A stretch of DNA of 64,000 nt from Phycisphaerae bacterium (GCA_026004655.1 BPJO01000002.1:62001-126000), one strand, 5' to 3'; shown: positions 1 through 8,798, numbered from the stretch's first letter. A program made the numbers and translations. Notes: generated by a model from the sequence alone, not told the origin.

Positions 1-364
1 TTGAAGCTTCTACCAGACGAACATCGACACTCTCGAAAGCAGCGACAAACGGCCGCACGGCAAACGGAAAATTAAAGATCACTGAACCAAGTAAAATCCC
101 CGCAAAAGAAAAGGGTAACGAGCTACCGGTCAACGTTTCATAACCGCGACCGACGGGGCTGTACGGACCCGTGAACCAGAGGACATAAAAACCGATCACC
201 GTTGGTGGCAGAAGAATCGGCAAAGCCACGACTGCTTCAACCAGGAAACGACCCCACCATCGTGTAGTAGCCAACCAATACGCAAAAGGAACACCAATTA
301 ACAGCAGGATAACCGTCGTGCAAAACGCCAGACGAAACGTCAACCATAGTGCTTGGTAGTCCAT
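1..364 (-). CDS. modB: Molybdate ABC transporter permease ModB (partial, N-terminal 121 residues)
   Basis: The reverse strand from 364 down to the window edge reads as an open frame starting MDYQALWLTFRLAF. It has hydrophobic segments at about residues 7-29 and 43-66, and the segment LPILLPPTVIGFYVLW is the conserved loop of ModB-type permeases. ModB forms the inner-membrane channel of the ModABC molybdate importer. The gene starts 8 bases after the modA stop codon in the same direction, so the two are co-transcribed. The C-terminal half and any modC lie outside the window. Molybdate rather than tungstate or sulfate is inferred from the neighbouring ModA-like protein and the large molybdenum-cofactor operon at 19.6-29.9 kb. 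Confidence 0.85.
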   Translation of the reverse strand, partial: MDYQALWLTFRLAFCTTVILLLIGVPFAYWLATTRWWGRFLVEAVVALPILLPPTVIGFYVLWFTGPYSPVGRGYETLTGSSLPFSFAGILLGSVIFNFPFAVRPFVAAFESVDVRLVEAS

Positions 365-372
365 CAATCTCT

Positions 373-1222
373 CTAGTTATGACCCGGCATACCAAACCCG
401 TAGTTTATCAAAATCTCCCGTCCCTTCGGACCGATCATGAATTGTCGAAATATTTGGGCGGCGTCAAAATCCCGTGCAGACTTTAAGATCACTCCCCCCT
501 GACGGATAGGGGGGTATGACTCCTCCGGAACAGGCCAAAAGTGCCCCTTTTCCCGCAAACCAGGCGACATCGCCAACGACAGCGCAACAATCCCGATCTG
601 GGCGTTGCCCGATTCCACAAACACAGTTGCCTGGGCGATATTTTCACCATACACGAACCGGTCCTTGACCCGATCATAAATCCCTGCGGACTTTAATGCC
701 GCTTCTGCAGCACGTCCGTACGGCGCGTGCTTCGGATTCGCGATCGCGATCCGGGTCGTTTGGGGATCCACCAACGCATCCATTCCATCAGAATGACTGC
801 GAAGAGGAGAATCGTTTCTGACCCATACCACAATCCGCCCCAGCGCGTATTCGAACAACGTCTCTGGAAAACCCTGACCCGTTTCGACCAGACGACGCGG
901 GTATTCCATGTCTGCGGATAAAAACAAGTCATACGGAGCCTGGTTTTGGAGTTGCGAATAAAAACTCCCTGATGAACCATATGTGACTGACACTTGTATG
1001 TCAGGGGTGATCGAGGCTGAACCGTTCTTTCAGGTGTTCCATTGCAAACTTCAGGTCCGCTGCTACAGCGATGCGGACCTGTTTCTTTGCCGTTTCGGTA
1101 GAAGTTGCCGGGGTGGTCGTTGGTGTCTTGGTGCGATCACAGCACGTGTTTCCGAACCCAACTGTTCCTATCCAACCCACGACCAGAAAATAAGCTATGA
1201 TTGTCTTATAATGATGACTCAT
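373..1222 (-). CDS. modA: Molybdate ABC transporter substrate-binding protein ModA, split by a +1 frameshift
   Basis: Periplasmic binding protein that captures molybdate for ModB. The N-terminal part (1222-1001) has a hydrophobic export signal at residues 5-25, a Thr/Pro-rich linker, then VRIAVAADLKFAMEHLKERF, the usual ModA start of the first lobe. It stops at TGA in CAC CCC TGA C. The rest (from about 1003 down) continues in the next frame with SVTYGSSGSFYSQLQ, the oxyanion-binding Ser segment, and runs to the normal end. Removing one C from the CCCC run restores HPDIQVSVTYGSSG and a protein of about 282 residues, normal for ModA. The site CCC-TGA-C resembles the prfB type of +1 frameshift site, but a consensus error in the C run is more likely. 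modB follows 8 bases downstream. Confidence 0.8.
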
Positions 1223-1292
1223 GGACCAAGATTTACTGTTGCGGATACTGAACGCCGATGCTTGATTTTAGACGGTACACTCGACTTTACTA

Positions 1293-2058
1293 ATGATCTG
1301 GCGATTGGTAGACATTTTTTCATCTCGGTTGTCGGTCCGCGAGTCTGAAGCACGACGAGAGCGTATTCGTCAGCAAATCCTTGGCACGTCCCGGTCGATT
1401 CAGATACCCAATTTTGTTTATTTCAATGATCAGGATTTATGGACTTTATATCAGCACTACGACCGTCTGTTTTTTGATCAGCAACTAAGCAACGCGGTTG
1501 CAGACCAAGGGGGAGAACGCGTTGGAGTTGAGGTACAGTGGTCGACTTCGTTCCAGCGGGGGAGTGACGCGACGAATCTGTTATCCGAACAGACCCCGAT
1601 TTCGATTCGTGATCGAGATTTCACGAAATATTCTTCTGCAAAACTTCTGCATCCCGGGTAAAACCGCAACCGTCACGGGACGGGTCTGTGAAGATCGTTT
1701 GGACGCTCTGATGCGGATCATGGAACATGAATTGCTGCACTTGGCGGAATATCTCGCATTTGGTCAAAGTCGATGTTCGGCCTCTCGGTTCCAATCGGCT
1801 GCTTATGCGTTGTTCGGTCACACCGCCCATCAGCATGCCATGACCACCCGACGCTCGCGTGTTTTGGCAAATACCCCGTTTCGTCCAGGACATCGGGTGC
1901 GTTTCACACTGAACAATCAGACATTTCAGGGCATGATCAACCGCATCCACACCCGCGCCACTGTCTTGGTCGAATCGTCTCAGGGTCAACCCTATACCGA
2001 CGGGAAAAAGTATTTAAAATTTTACGTCCCGATTCATCGATTGCAGATGACCAAATGA
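1293..2058 (+). CDS. SprT-like zinc metalloprotease domain protein, split by a +1 frameshift
   Basis: The N-terminal part reads LWTLYQHYDRLFFDQQLS, the opening helix of SprT-like domains. The second part reads LELRYSGRLRSSGGVTR, then MRIMEHELLHLAEYL with the HExxH zinc site (H-E-L-L-H), then a third candidate ligand in FGHTAHQHAM. SprT-like proteins are zinc-dependent peptidases of the SprT/Spartan class; the bacterial substrate is generally unknown. The two parts are in frames offset by +1, and the shift falls in the run AAGGGGGAG at about 1508-1514. Removing one G joins them into a protein of about 254 residues. The C-terminal stretch from about residue 190 (FRPGHRVRFTLNNQTFQGMI) looks like a small beta domain. 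The start at 1293 is the first ATG in frame and is not supported by a strong ribosome site. Confidence 0.65.
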
Positions 2059-2101
2059 CACTTGCAGATCAAGTCTGTTTTCAGGATCCTTTTCATCGCA
2101 A

Positions 2102-3046
2102 ATGCTCGATCTTTCGCATATTCCCCGGCCCGAGTTTCGGGCGGCCATGGTTTCAGTGACGGTCGGACTCGTCCTCTTGGTCATCAAGTTCACGGCCTAT
2201 TGGCTGACCGGTTCTTCGGCCATCTTTTCAGACGCGGTAGAAAGCATCGTCAATGTCGCGGCGTCATTGGTAGCGTTCTGGGCGTTGGCGCTGGCACACC
2301 AGCCTGCGGACAAAAAACACCCCTACGGGCACGGGAAAGTGGAGTTCATGTCCGCAGGACTTGAAGGCGGGATGATCCTCCTGGCGTCGGTTTTCATTTT
2401 CGTCCGAACCATCGACGTGCTTTTATTCCGCGAGATCGAAACCACCACCATTGATCTGGGATTGATGTTGATCATCCTGGCTATGTTGATCAACGGTATC
2501 GTTGGAGGGATGTTGATCCGGGTCGGAAAACGCCAAAAATCTTTGGCGTTACAAGCCGACGGACATCACCTTTTGGCCGACGCCATCACCAGTATCGCGG
2601 TGGTGATAGCTTTGGGGATCGTCAAATGGACTGGTTTTCTCTTGGCGGATCCGATTGTTGCTATTTTGATTAGCCTTTACATCGCCTGGATGGGACTGCG
2701 GCTTTTGAAACATTCGTTCGGGGGATTGATGGACGAGCAGGATCAGAACGATGACCGTGAACTCACCGCGATCCTGGATTCGCATGTCGCAGGATCCGAT
2801 CCAGCCATTTGTGGATATCACAAACTCCGACACCGACACAGCGGACGATATCACTGGGTCGATTTTCATATTTCCGTTCCTGCCGAACTCGATGTTGCCG
2901 AAGGTCACCGGATCGCCAGTGCCATCGAATATGAAATGGAACAGCATCTAGGCCAAGGCAACGCCACAGCACACATCGAACCGTGTCTCAGCAGCGTCTG
3001 CCCCCGCTGTGCCAAAACCGGCTTGAAAAATCTTTCACCGGGTTAA
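2102..3046 (+). CDS. Cation diffusion facilitator (CDF) family metal efflux transporter
   Basis: A protein of 314 residues with about six membrane segments in the first 210 residues. The CDF metal site is visible as SDAVESIVN in the second helix and DGHHLLADAITS in the fifth helix (the paired D/D and H/D ligands), with HPYGHGKVEF in the loop between helices 2 and 3. The C-terminal soluble domain (from about 215) has GYHKLRHRHSGRYHWVDFHI, the usual ferredoxin-like fold, and ends with a Cys-rich tail (CLSSVCPRCAKTG) that could bind metal. CDF proteins export Zn, Fe, Mn or related divalent ions in exchange for protons. The closest named type is FieF/CzcD, but the metal cannot be read from the sequence. 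Starts 43 bases after the SprT-like gene on the same strand. Confidence 0.9.
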   Translation: MLDLSHIPRPEFRAAMVSVTVGLVLLVIKFTAYWLTGSSAIFSDAVESIVNVAASLVAFWALALAHQPADKKHPYGHGKVEFMSAGLEGGMILLASVFIFVRTIDVLLFREIETTTIDLGLMLIILAMLINGIVGGMLIRVGKRQKSLALQADGHHLLADAITSIAVVIALGIVKWTGFLLADPIVAILISLYIAWMGLRLLKHSFGGLMDEQDQNDDRELTAILDSHVAGSDPAICGYHKLRHRHSGRYHWVDFHISVPAELDVAEGHRIASAIEYEMEQHLGQGNATAHIEPCLSSVCPRCAKTGLKNLSPG

Positions 3047-3119
3047 TGACAAATCGGGCGTAAAAAGGGGTGCAAAGCTTTTATTCGGGGGTTAACCTCT
3101 CCTCGAAAGGAAAGCAGGG

Positions 3120-4553
3120 ATGAAAGCGACTCTGAATTTTTACCATTTTTACCGCTGGCCGTTGCACTGGCAGATCCTGCTGGGGCTTTTGATCGGTGCC
3201 GGAATCGGATTTTTTCTGGGTATTTCGGCCATTCAGCAGATCCCTGCGGGAACTGATCCGACCCAACGCGGGCGCGTGGCGATGTCCATCGTTACCTCGA
3301 ATTGGGTCTTTCTCGGGTTGGACCTGATCGGTGATCTGTTCATCCAAGGGTTGAAACTGATCATTGTCCCACTGGTGACTAGCTCGATCATGCTCGCAGT
3401 GGCCAGTATCGCTAGCGGGACAGATTTCAAAAGGCTGGGTCTTAAAACGTTGGTTTATTATACGGTTACGTCGCTGATCGCGATCATGATCGGATTGACG
3501 TTGGTGAATGTATTCAAGCCCGGGATCGGTCCGGACGGACGCGGTATTCTACAAGATCGAGATTTAAGTTCCTTTGCCGAGGACCAAGCCGCCATTGAAG
3601 CCCGCGCCGGAGGAAGAGGGGGGAGTGATTTTTTGAACGTCTTCCGGGAAATGGTCCCCCCGAACCTCGTCGAGGCTGCTGCCAGTGACAGACTTCTGGG
3701 GTTGATCGTTGTATCGTTGGCGGTGGGGTATTTCCTTTCACGTTACACCGGTCCCGGAGGAAAAACAGTCCGCGAGTTCGTTCAGACCGTGTACGACATT
3801 ACCTTGTCGATCACAGGGGTGGTATTGCGTTTAGCCCCCTTGGGCGTCATCGGGTTAATTGCCTGCACCGTCGGAGAACAGTACGCCAAGCTCAAACCGG
3901 ATGCCCGATTCGCCGATTTTGCAACCGGTATCGGCAAATTTGCTCTGGTGGCGTTCACGGCACTACTGATCCACCTGATCGTGACATTTCCTCTGATCCT
4001 GAGGTTGATCGCGCGGGTGAACCCGATTCGTCATTACCGGGCAATGGCTCCGGCCATGGCAACCGCGTTCAGCACGGCCAGCAGTTCGGCAACACTTCCT
4101 GTTACCCTCGATTGTGTCGAAAAACGAGCCGGGGTCAGCAACCGAATTGCCAGCTTTACCCTCCCCCTCGGTGCAACCGTCAATATGGACGGGACAGCCC
4201 TTTACGAATGTGTTGCCGCAATGTTTATTTGTCAGGCGTTCGGTGTGGAACTCACGGTCGCACAACAGTTCATGATTGTTTTGACTGCACTGTTGACTAG
4301 TATTGGTGTTGCTGGCGTTCCGGCGGCATCGCTAGTAGCCATCATCGTGATTCTCAATGCCGTACAATCACAACTCCCCGAGGGCGCCCCTTTACTGATC
4401 GGCGGATTGGGAATGCTGTTTGTCTTTGATCGCCCTTTGGATATGTGTCGTACGACTGTGAATGTCTTTTCAGATTCCGTCGGGGCTGTCACCATCGCCA
4501 AGACCGAAGGGGAAAAACAGGTGCTGGACTCCAGCAATCGGTCCGAAGCCTGA
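3120..4553 (+). CDS. Dicarboxylate/amino acid:cation symporter (SDF family)
   Basis: A membrane protein of 477 residues of the sodium:dicarboxylate symporter fold (GltP/GltT/DctA). It carries the re-entrant loop motif STASSSATLPVTL near residue 320, the substrate/sodium motif PLGATVNMDGTALY near 348, and GVAGVPAASLVAI near 397, all diagnostic. An extra stretch between about residues 130 and 180 (ILQDRDLSSFAEDQ onward, with the Gly-rich ARAGGRGGSDFLN) corresponds to the large external loop of the family. It imports acidic amino acids or C4-dicarboxylates with sodium or protons. A ribosome site (AGGAAAGCAGGG) directly precedes the ATG. It is 73 bases downstream of the CDF gene. Whether glutamate, aspartate or succinate is taken up cannot be decided here. 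Confidence 0.92.
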   Translation: MKATLNFYHFYRWPLHWQILLGLLIGAGIGFFLGISAIQQIPAGTDPTQRGRVAMSIVTSNWVFLGLDLIGDLFIQGLKLIIVPLVTSSIMLAVASIASGTDFKRLGLKTLVYYTVTSLIAIMIGLTLVNVFKPGIGPDGRGILQDRDLSSFAEDQAAIEARAGGRGGSDFLNVFREMVPPNLVEAAASDRLLGLIVVSLAVGYFLSRYTGPGGKTVREFVQTVYDITLSITGVVLRLAPLGVIGLIACTVGEQYAKLKPDARFADFATGIGKFALVAFTALLIHLIVTFPLILRLIARVNPIRHYRAMAPAMATAFSTASSSATLPVTLDCVEKRAGVSNRIASFTLPLGATVNMDGTALYECVAAMFICQAFGVELTVAQQFMIVLTALLTSIGVAGVPAASLVAIIVILNAVQSQLPEGAPLLIGGLGMLFVFDRPLDMCRTTVNVFSDSVGAVTIAKTEGEKQVLDSSNRSEA

Positions 4554-4688
4554 CGTCCTGTTTTGGGTGGCGGTGCTTGTCAGTATCACAAAATAGACGG
4601 CTTCAAAAAGTGAGCAGATAGGGGTTGTAACGCTAGACTCAACAGATAATCCGTTCACCCCATCAAAACAGACGCTTGAAACACCGAA

Positions 4689-4762
4689 TGGGCGATACAG
4701 GGCTCGAACCTGTGACCTCAGGTGTGTGATACCTGCGCTCTAGCCAGCTGAGCTAATCGCCC
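4689..4762 (-). tRNA. tRNA-Val (anticodon CAC)
   Basis: Reverse-strand cloverleaf of 74 bases. The acceptor stem GGGCGAT pairs with ATCGCCC and the discriminator base is A. The D arm is GCTC...GAGC. The anticodon stem CAGGT/ACCTG encloses the loop ATCACAC, so the anticodon is CAC (reads GTG, valine). The T arm is ACAGG-TTCGAGC-CCTGT. The 3' CCA is not encoded. It lies 21 bases downstream of mutT on the same strand and could be part of that transcript. Confidence 0.95.
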
Positions 4763-4783
4763 GGACACATAGAGCATAGTCCA

Positions 4784-5215
4784 TTAACCGGACTGATGCA
4801 ACAAATCCTGTTTTACCAGATACTCCAACAACGACGCGTTGGCGGGGGGAAACCGATAACCCGATAGTTCTGCAGGAAGAATCCATCGAAACTCCGAACA
4901 GCCGATCGGTCGGGGTTGCCCGGAGAGGTACGTGCAAACCACGGGTGTGAGATGGACTAACCCATGTGGATAAGAATGGCTGGACGGTTCGAGGGAGTAG
5001 TTTGATTCAATTTGAATCCCCAGCTCCTCGAATACTTCACGAACCGCGCATCGTTCGGCCGACTCACCGGGCAATATTTTGCCCCCCGGAAACTCCCAGA
5101 AATCTGCCAACACAGTGTCGGGTTTTCGACGACAAATCAGCAGAAGGTTCTGTCTTCGAACCACAGCGACAGCCACCCGTACCATGCGGGGGGAAGTATC
5201 TGAAGGATCCGTCAT
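4784..5215 (-). CDS. mutT: NUDIX hydrolase, MutT (8-oxo-dGTP diphosphatase) type
   Basis: The reading frame could begin further upstream, but the segment MTDPSDTSPRMVRVAVAVV fits a MutT start, so the ATG at 5215 is preferred, giving 143 residues. The Nudix box is complete: G-KILPG-E-SAERCAV-REVFEELG. Near the C-terminus ECxxxRWI...-type residues read FRWILPAELSGYRFPPAN, as in MutT proteins that act on 8-oxo-dGTP. MutT removes oxidised guanine nucleotides from the pool and so lowers A-to-C mutations. The upstream region is AT-rich and is shared with the divergent promoter at 5384. A tRNA-Val gene follows 21 bases downstream. Confidence 0.88.
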   Translation of the reverse strand: MTDPSDTSPRMVRVAVAVVRRQNLLLICRRKPDTVLADFWEFPGGKILPGESAERCAVREVFEELGIQIESNYSLEPSSHSYPHGLVHLTPVVCTYLSGQPRPIGCSEFRWILPAELSGYRFPPANASLLEYLVKQDLLHQSG

Positions 5216-5383
5216 TGCTTGGATTTTAGAGCAGAAACCGAGTTGGTCCAAAATATGGGGTGCTCCATAATCAGGCAGAATCCGTATTCTGTGTGAAGTG
5301 CTGTGCATTATATTAATTGTAAGTATTTGTAAATAAATGCTTTATATATAAATTAGCGATTCATAGCTTGTCGAAACTGTTCA

Positions 5384-5412
5384 TTGACACACCCAAAATG
5401 CAGCGTTATAGT
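5384..5412 (+). promoter_or_regulatory. Strong sigma70-type promoter (TTGACA, 17-base spacer, TATAGT)
   Basis: TTGACA at 5384-5389 matches the -35 consensus exactly, and TATAGT at 5407-5412 matches the -10 hexamer at five of six positions with an ideal 17-base spacer. The expected start site is near 5419. It drives the short structured RNA that ends at the terminator at 5474-5520 and may, by read-through, drive the PyrK-like gene. Confidence 0.7.
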
Positions 5413-5418
5413 CGAGCT

Positions 5419-5520
5419 CGACGTCTTCGAGACGTACTTAACATTGGTCATTGCGGCTTCTTAGCCGTGGCGCACTTCCAGAGGCGGATCGGAGCCACCC
5501 CTCTGGAAGTTTCTTTTTCT
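5419..5520 (+). ncRNA. Candidate structured small RNA or attenuated leader (about 100 nt)
   Basis: Between a near-consensus promoter and an intrinsic terminator lies a segment with three hairpins in a row. The first is ACGTCT-TCG-AGACGT (5421-5435). The second is GCGGCT-TCTT-AGCCGT (5453-5468). The third is the terminator stem. No convincing coding frame is present: the only short frame has no ribosome site and crosses the terminator. It does not resemble tmRNA, SRP RNA or RNase P by eye. Two readings are possible: an independent small RNA, or a leader whose terminator controls the PyrK-like gene that starts 50 bases later. I see no obvious antiterminator pairing, which slightly favours the first. 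Confidence 0.5.
5474..5520 (+). terminator. Intrinsic terminator, 11-bp perfect stem with T-rich tail
   Basis: ACTTCCAGAGG (5474-5484) pairs perfectly with CCTCTGGAAGT (5500-5510) around a 15-base loop and is followed by TTCTTTTTCT. It ends the RNA started at about 5419 and lies 50 bases before the PyrK-like start codon. Confidence 0.8.
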
Positions 5521-5570
5521 GCTTCGATGGTTACACTCGCGCTATGTCTCTAATCCGTCGTGGCCAATTC

Positions 5571-6555
5571 ATGACCCAAGTTGTTCGACTGGAACCGATC
5601 TGTCCGGAGCATTATCGGTTGACCCTTCGATGTGACGACTTTCCTCCTAGCGAACCGGGACAGTTTATTCAGATCCAGTGTACGGACCCGTGCTGCCAAC
5701 CGAGAGACGATCGGGAATACGATTGGAAGGAAGGTCAAACACTTCGTATCGAAATTGGCGAGTTCTCGCGACCGCAGGCTTTTTTGAGAAGACCTTTCTC
5801 GCTCGCCGGACGACGCGAAACACAAAACGGTGTCGAGATTCAAATCATCGGCAGGGATGTCGGGATCGGGACCCACTGGATGAGTCAACTCCAGACAGGA
5901 CAAAAAGTCAGTGTAATCGGTCCGTTGGGAAATGCCTTCGAACTTCCCCCCCCAGGCGGAATCGCGTTGATGGTAGGAGGGGGGGGTCGGTATCCCACCG
6001 ATGATTTATCTGGCAGAAAAGCTCTCCAGAGAATTGGCCGATCCGTCGGTACACAATCCCCGAAAAGGCGTTGCCTTTTGTGGAGCAACGACCCGTGACT
6101 TGCTGGCGTTGACGGTCACACCGGACGCCCCTGCCCCGGACAAAACCAGTATTGCCCCTCTGTACAACATCCGGGAGTTTCAAAAGTACAACGTTCCGGC
6201 GGTGATTACCACCGACGACGGGAGTTATGGGTTCAAAGGTTATGTGACCGAGGCGTTCGAACGATACTTGGATCGATGGATCACGGATCAGGCAGACCGA
6301 CAAAAAACCGTAATTTATACCTGTGGGCCTGAAGGAATGATGAAAACTGTCGCGCAAATTGCGATCCGTCGAAATATTGCCTGTCAGGTCTGTGTCGAGC
6401 GGGCGATGGCCTGTGGGATGGGAACGTGTCAAAGCTGCTGCATTCGTGTCAAAAAGGACGATCCTTCATCGGTGCCTCTGAAAGGCAGTGACTGGTGTTA
6501 TCGGTTGGCGTGCACCGACGGACCGGTTTTCCAAGCGGAGAAACTCCTGTGGTAA
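5571..6555 (+). CDS. pyrK: PyrK-like dihydroorotate dehydrogenase electron-transfer subunit, split by a +1 frameshift
   Basis: Ferredoxin-reductase-fold protein that passes electrons between FAD, a [2Fe-2S] cluster and a partner dehydrogenase. The N-terminal half has PGQFIQIQ and RRPFSLAGR, the FAD-binding R-x-[P/Y]-[F/Y]-S motif. The second half has FCGATTRD, TCGPEGMM and the C-terminal cluster site C-VERAMAC-GMGTC-QSCC with a later Cys in WCYRLACTDG. At GTAGGAGGGGGGGGTCGG (about 5977-5984) the frame shifts by +1; removing one G restores VGGGVGIPPMIYLA, the normal NAD-binding glycine loop. The intact length is about 327 residues, longer than typical PyrK (about 250). No pyrD lies beside it, so other flavoprotein partners are possible. 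The start at 5571 fits family N-termini; ATG 5544 is the alternative. Confidence 0.75.
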
Positions 6556-7328
6556 ACGTATCGGTTGTTCAAATGGACCTGATTTGGCATGACCGAAAAG
6601 CCAACCATCAAAAGGCAGCCCGGCTCCTGGAGGCTGACCCGCCTGTTCCGGGAAGCCTGGTCGTTCTTCCCGAAGCCTTTCCCGTCGGTTTCACTATGAA
6701 GGTCGATGAAGTGGCTGACCGTGACAACCAGACCGGTCAGTTTTTGATCGATCTGGCCAAACGTTACGCAGTGACGGTAGTGGGGGGAAACATCATCAAA
6801 CCGGATGACCTGGGTCGGAATATCGCGTTGGTTGTCGGCCCGGACGGTCGAGTGCTTACGACTTATGAAAAAATCCACCCTTTTTCATTTGCCGGAGAAA
6901 ACCGGTATTTCCAAGCCGGTGATCGGGTGGTCTGGTTTGATTGCGGGGGGGGCAAAATCAGCCCGATGATCTGTTATGATCTTCGATTCCCGGAAGTGTT
7001 TCGTCTGGCGGTTTGTGGTGGAGCAGAAGTGATCGTCGTGATCGCCAATTGGCCAACGGCACGTGTGTCGCATTGGTTGGCGTTGCTGACTGCGCGGGCG
7101 ATCGAGAATCAGGCCTATGTGATTGGTTGTAATCGGTGCGGTTCGGATCCGTATGTTGCGTATCCCGGTCGGTCGGTGGTGATAGATCCTCAGGGGAAAG
7201 TGCTAGTCGATGCAGGGGATTGTGAGGGGGTCATACAACAATCGTTAGATCTGAAAAACCTTCGAGAGTATCGCGAATCGTTCCCGGCGTTACGCGACAT
7301 TCGGTTCATGAACGAGACGAACGCATAA
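6549..7328 (+). CDS. Carbon-nitrogen hydrolase, omega-amidase (Nit2) type
   Basis: A nitrilase-superfamily hydrolase of about 259 residues. The catalytic triad is visible: Glu in VVLPEAFPVGF (near residue 40), Lys in YEKIHPFSFAGE (near 107) and Cys in MICYDLRFPEVF (near 142). The segment YEKIHPFSF with CYDLRFPE is typical of Nit2/omega-amidases, which hydrolyse alpha-ketoglutaramate and related amides. The GTG start at 6549 overlaps the pyrK-like stop as GTGGTAA, so translation is coupled. A tRNA-Phe on the other strand follows. A homopolymer of eight G at about 6943 is in frame here, unlike in several neighbours. The exact amide substrate is inferred from family resemblance. Confidence 0.85.
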   Translation: MVNVSVVQMDLIWHDRKANHQKAARLLEADPPVPGSLVVLPEAFPVGFTMKVDEVADRDNQTGQFLIDLAKRYAVTVVGGNIIKPDDLGRNIALVVGPDGRVLTTYEKIHPFSFAGENRYFQAGDRVVWFDCGGGKISPMICYDLRFPEVFRLAVCGGAEVIVVIANWPTARVSHWLALLTARAIENQAYVIGCNRCGSDPYVAYPGRSVVIDPQGKVLVDAGDCEGVIQQSLDLKNLREYRESFPALRDIRFMNETNA

Positions 7329-7356
7329 AACGGTTGCCGATTTTGAAATGCGACAA

Positions 7357-7429
<73 letters not shown>

Positions 7430-7441
7430 GACGACCGAAAG

Positions 7442-7470
7442 ATTATGGCCCGTCTGGGTTGAGAATGCAA
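7442..7470 (-). promoter_or_regulatory. Promoter of tRNA-Phe (TTGCAT, 17-base spacer, CATAAT)
   Basis: On the reverse strand TTGCAT (7470-7465) and CATAAT (7447-7442) are separated by 17 bases. The tRNA 5' end is at 7429, 12 bases after the -10 box, as expected for a short leader. Confidence 0.6.
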
Positions 7471-7614
7471 GTCGGCAAAATGAGGATCGGTTGAGACAAA
7501 ATATCTGGTTGATCTGTTGCATTTTAGTTGGCGCACCGGAAAATTGGGTATCCGAACGGTTCGGAGCGGAGGAAATGTTATCGTTTTTATCGAAAGGGTT
7601 GAAGGAATTTCATT

Positions 7615-8733
7615 ATGGCGGATAAAAGTGTTTCAACGGACTCGTTGGCGATGGGAGATGACAAGCCCCAGTACAAGGGCAAAAAATTCAGGATAGCATT
7701 CATCGGGTGCGGGGGGATTGCTCAGACGCACTTAACTGCATTACAAAGCTTTGAGGACGTGGAAGTGGTGGCCGGGGTTGACATTGTTCCCAGTCGGCTC
7801 AAGGTCATGGAAGAAAAATGGGGGGTTACCAAACTCTACAAAGACTGGAAGACCATGCTCAAGGAGGTTCAGCCTGATGCGGTGAACATCTGTACACCCA
7901 ACGGGGTCCATGCCGCGCCTGCCATTGATGCCGCATCGGCAGGATGTCATGTAATTGTCGAAAAACCGATGGCGATGACCCCGGCTGAATGTCAGAAGAT
8001 GATCGATACTGCCAAGAAGCATAAAGTCAAATTGGCGGTTGGTTTTCAGTACCGATATCACCCCAACACCCAGTTCCTCAAGCGGGCTGCGGACGAAGGA
8101 CAATTCGGTGATGTCATGTTTGTGAAGTGTCGGGCGTTGCGTCGTCGGGGTATCCCGAACTGGGGCGTATTCGGTCAGAAGAAGCTTCAGGGTGGTGGTC
8201 CGATGATCGACATCGGTGTGCACGTGATCGAAATGGCTCACTATGTCATGGGAAGTCCCAAGCCCGTTGCTGCCACCGGGAATACCTGGACTTTCATGGG
8301 TAACAAACCGTCCAAAGTCGAAAGCATGTGGCCGAACTGGGACTACAAGACCTATACTGTGGAGGATCTGGCGATCGGACATGTGCGGTTTGAGAATGGC
8401 GCGATCCTTCATATCGAAGCCAGTTTCTGTGCCCATATCGAGAAAGACGTCTGGAACTTCGACCTGATGGGGACCAAAGGTGGATGCAACTGGGATCCTC
8501 CGATGATTTTCCGTGATGTGGCAGGGACTATGATTAATTCCGTACCGGGATATTTGTCCAATACCGGGACATTCCCTGAAATGTTCAAGATCAAGCTCCG
8601 TAACTGGATCGATGCCTGCACCAAAGGCACGGAACTGACGGCACCGGGAGAAGCCGGTCTTGCGGTTCAGAAAATTCTCGCAGGGGTATACGCCTCTGCC
8701 GAAGCCGGTGGTAAAGAAGTACCGATCCGATAA
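7615..8733 (+). CDS. Gfo/Idh/MocA family oxidoreductase
   Basis: A cytoplasmic NAD(P)-dependent dehydrogenase of 372 residues. After a hydrophilic 24-residue N-terminal extension comes the Rossmann motif RIAFIGCGGIAQTH (residues 27-40). CTPNGVHAAPAI and HVIVEKPMAMT carry the catalytic-Lys EKP motif. The second domain contains GGGPMIDIGVHVIEMAHYVMG with the conserved Asp/His pair. Such enzymes oxidise or reduce sugar hydroxyls or trans-dihydrodiols, and PVC bacteria carry many paralogs. No signal peptide is seen. A ribosome site (GAAGGAATTT) precedes the ATG. The gene is monocistronic: it ends 28 bases before a strong terminator. The substrate cannot be inferred. Confidence 0.9.
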   Translation: MADKSVSTDSLAMGDDKPQYKGKKFRIAFIGCGGIAQTHLTALQSFEDVEVVAGVDIVPSRLKVMEEKWGVTKLYKDWKTMLKEVQPDAVNICTPNGVHAAPAIDAASAGCHVIVEKPMAMTPAECQKMIDTAKKHKVKLAVGFQYRYHPNTQFLKRAADEGQFGDVMFVKCRALRRRGIPNWGVFGQKKLQGGGPMIDIGVHVIEMAHYVMGSPKPVAATGNTWTFMGNKPSKVESMWPNWDYKTYTVEDLAIGHVRFENGAILHIEASFCAHIEKDVWNFDLMGTKGGCNWDPPMIFRDVAGTMINSVPGYLSNTGTFPEMFKIKLRNWIDACTKGTELTAPGEAGLAVQKILAGVYASAEAGGKEVPIR

Positions 8734-8761
8734 GCATTTACAATAGTGAGCGTGAGCCCGC

Positions 8762-8798
8762 TTCACCCCCACAGGTCTGATGTGGGGGTGAACTTTTT
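8762..8798 (+). terminator. Intrinsic terminator after the Gfo/Idh/MocA gene
   Basis: TTCACCCCCACA (8762-8773) pairs perfectly with TGTGGGGGTGAA (8781-8792) around a 7-base loop, followed by CTTTTT. Confidence 0.9.

Noticed and set aside
7741-8772. Long reverse-strand frame (343 codons) opposite the Gfo/Idh/MocA gene
   Set aside because: It mirrors a clear dehydrogenase with motifs on the forward strand and is His/Pro-rich with no family pattern; it is a shadow frame.
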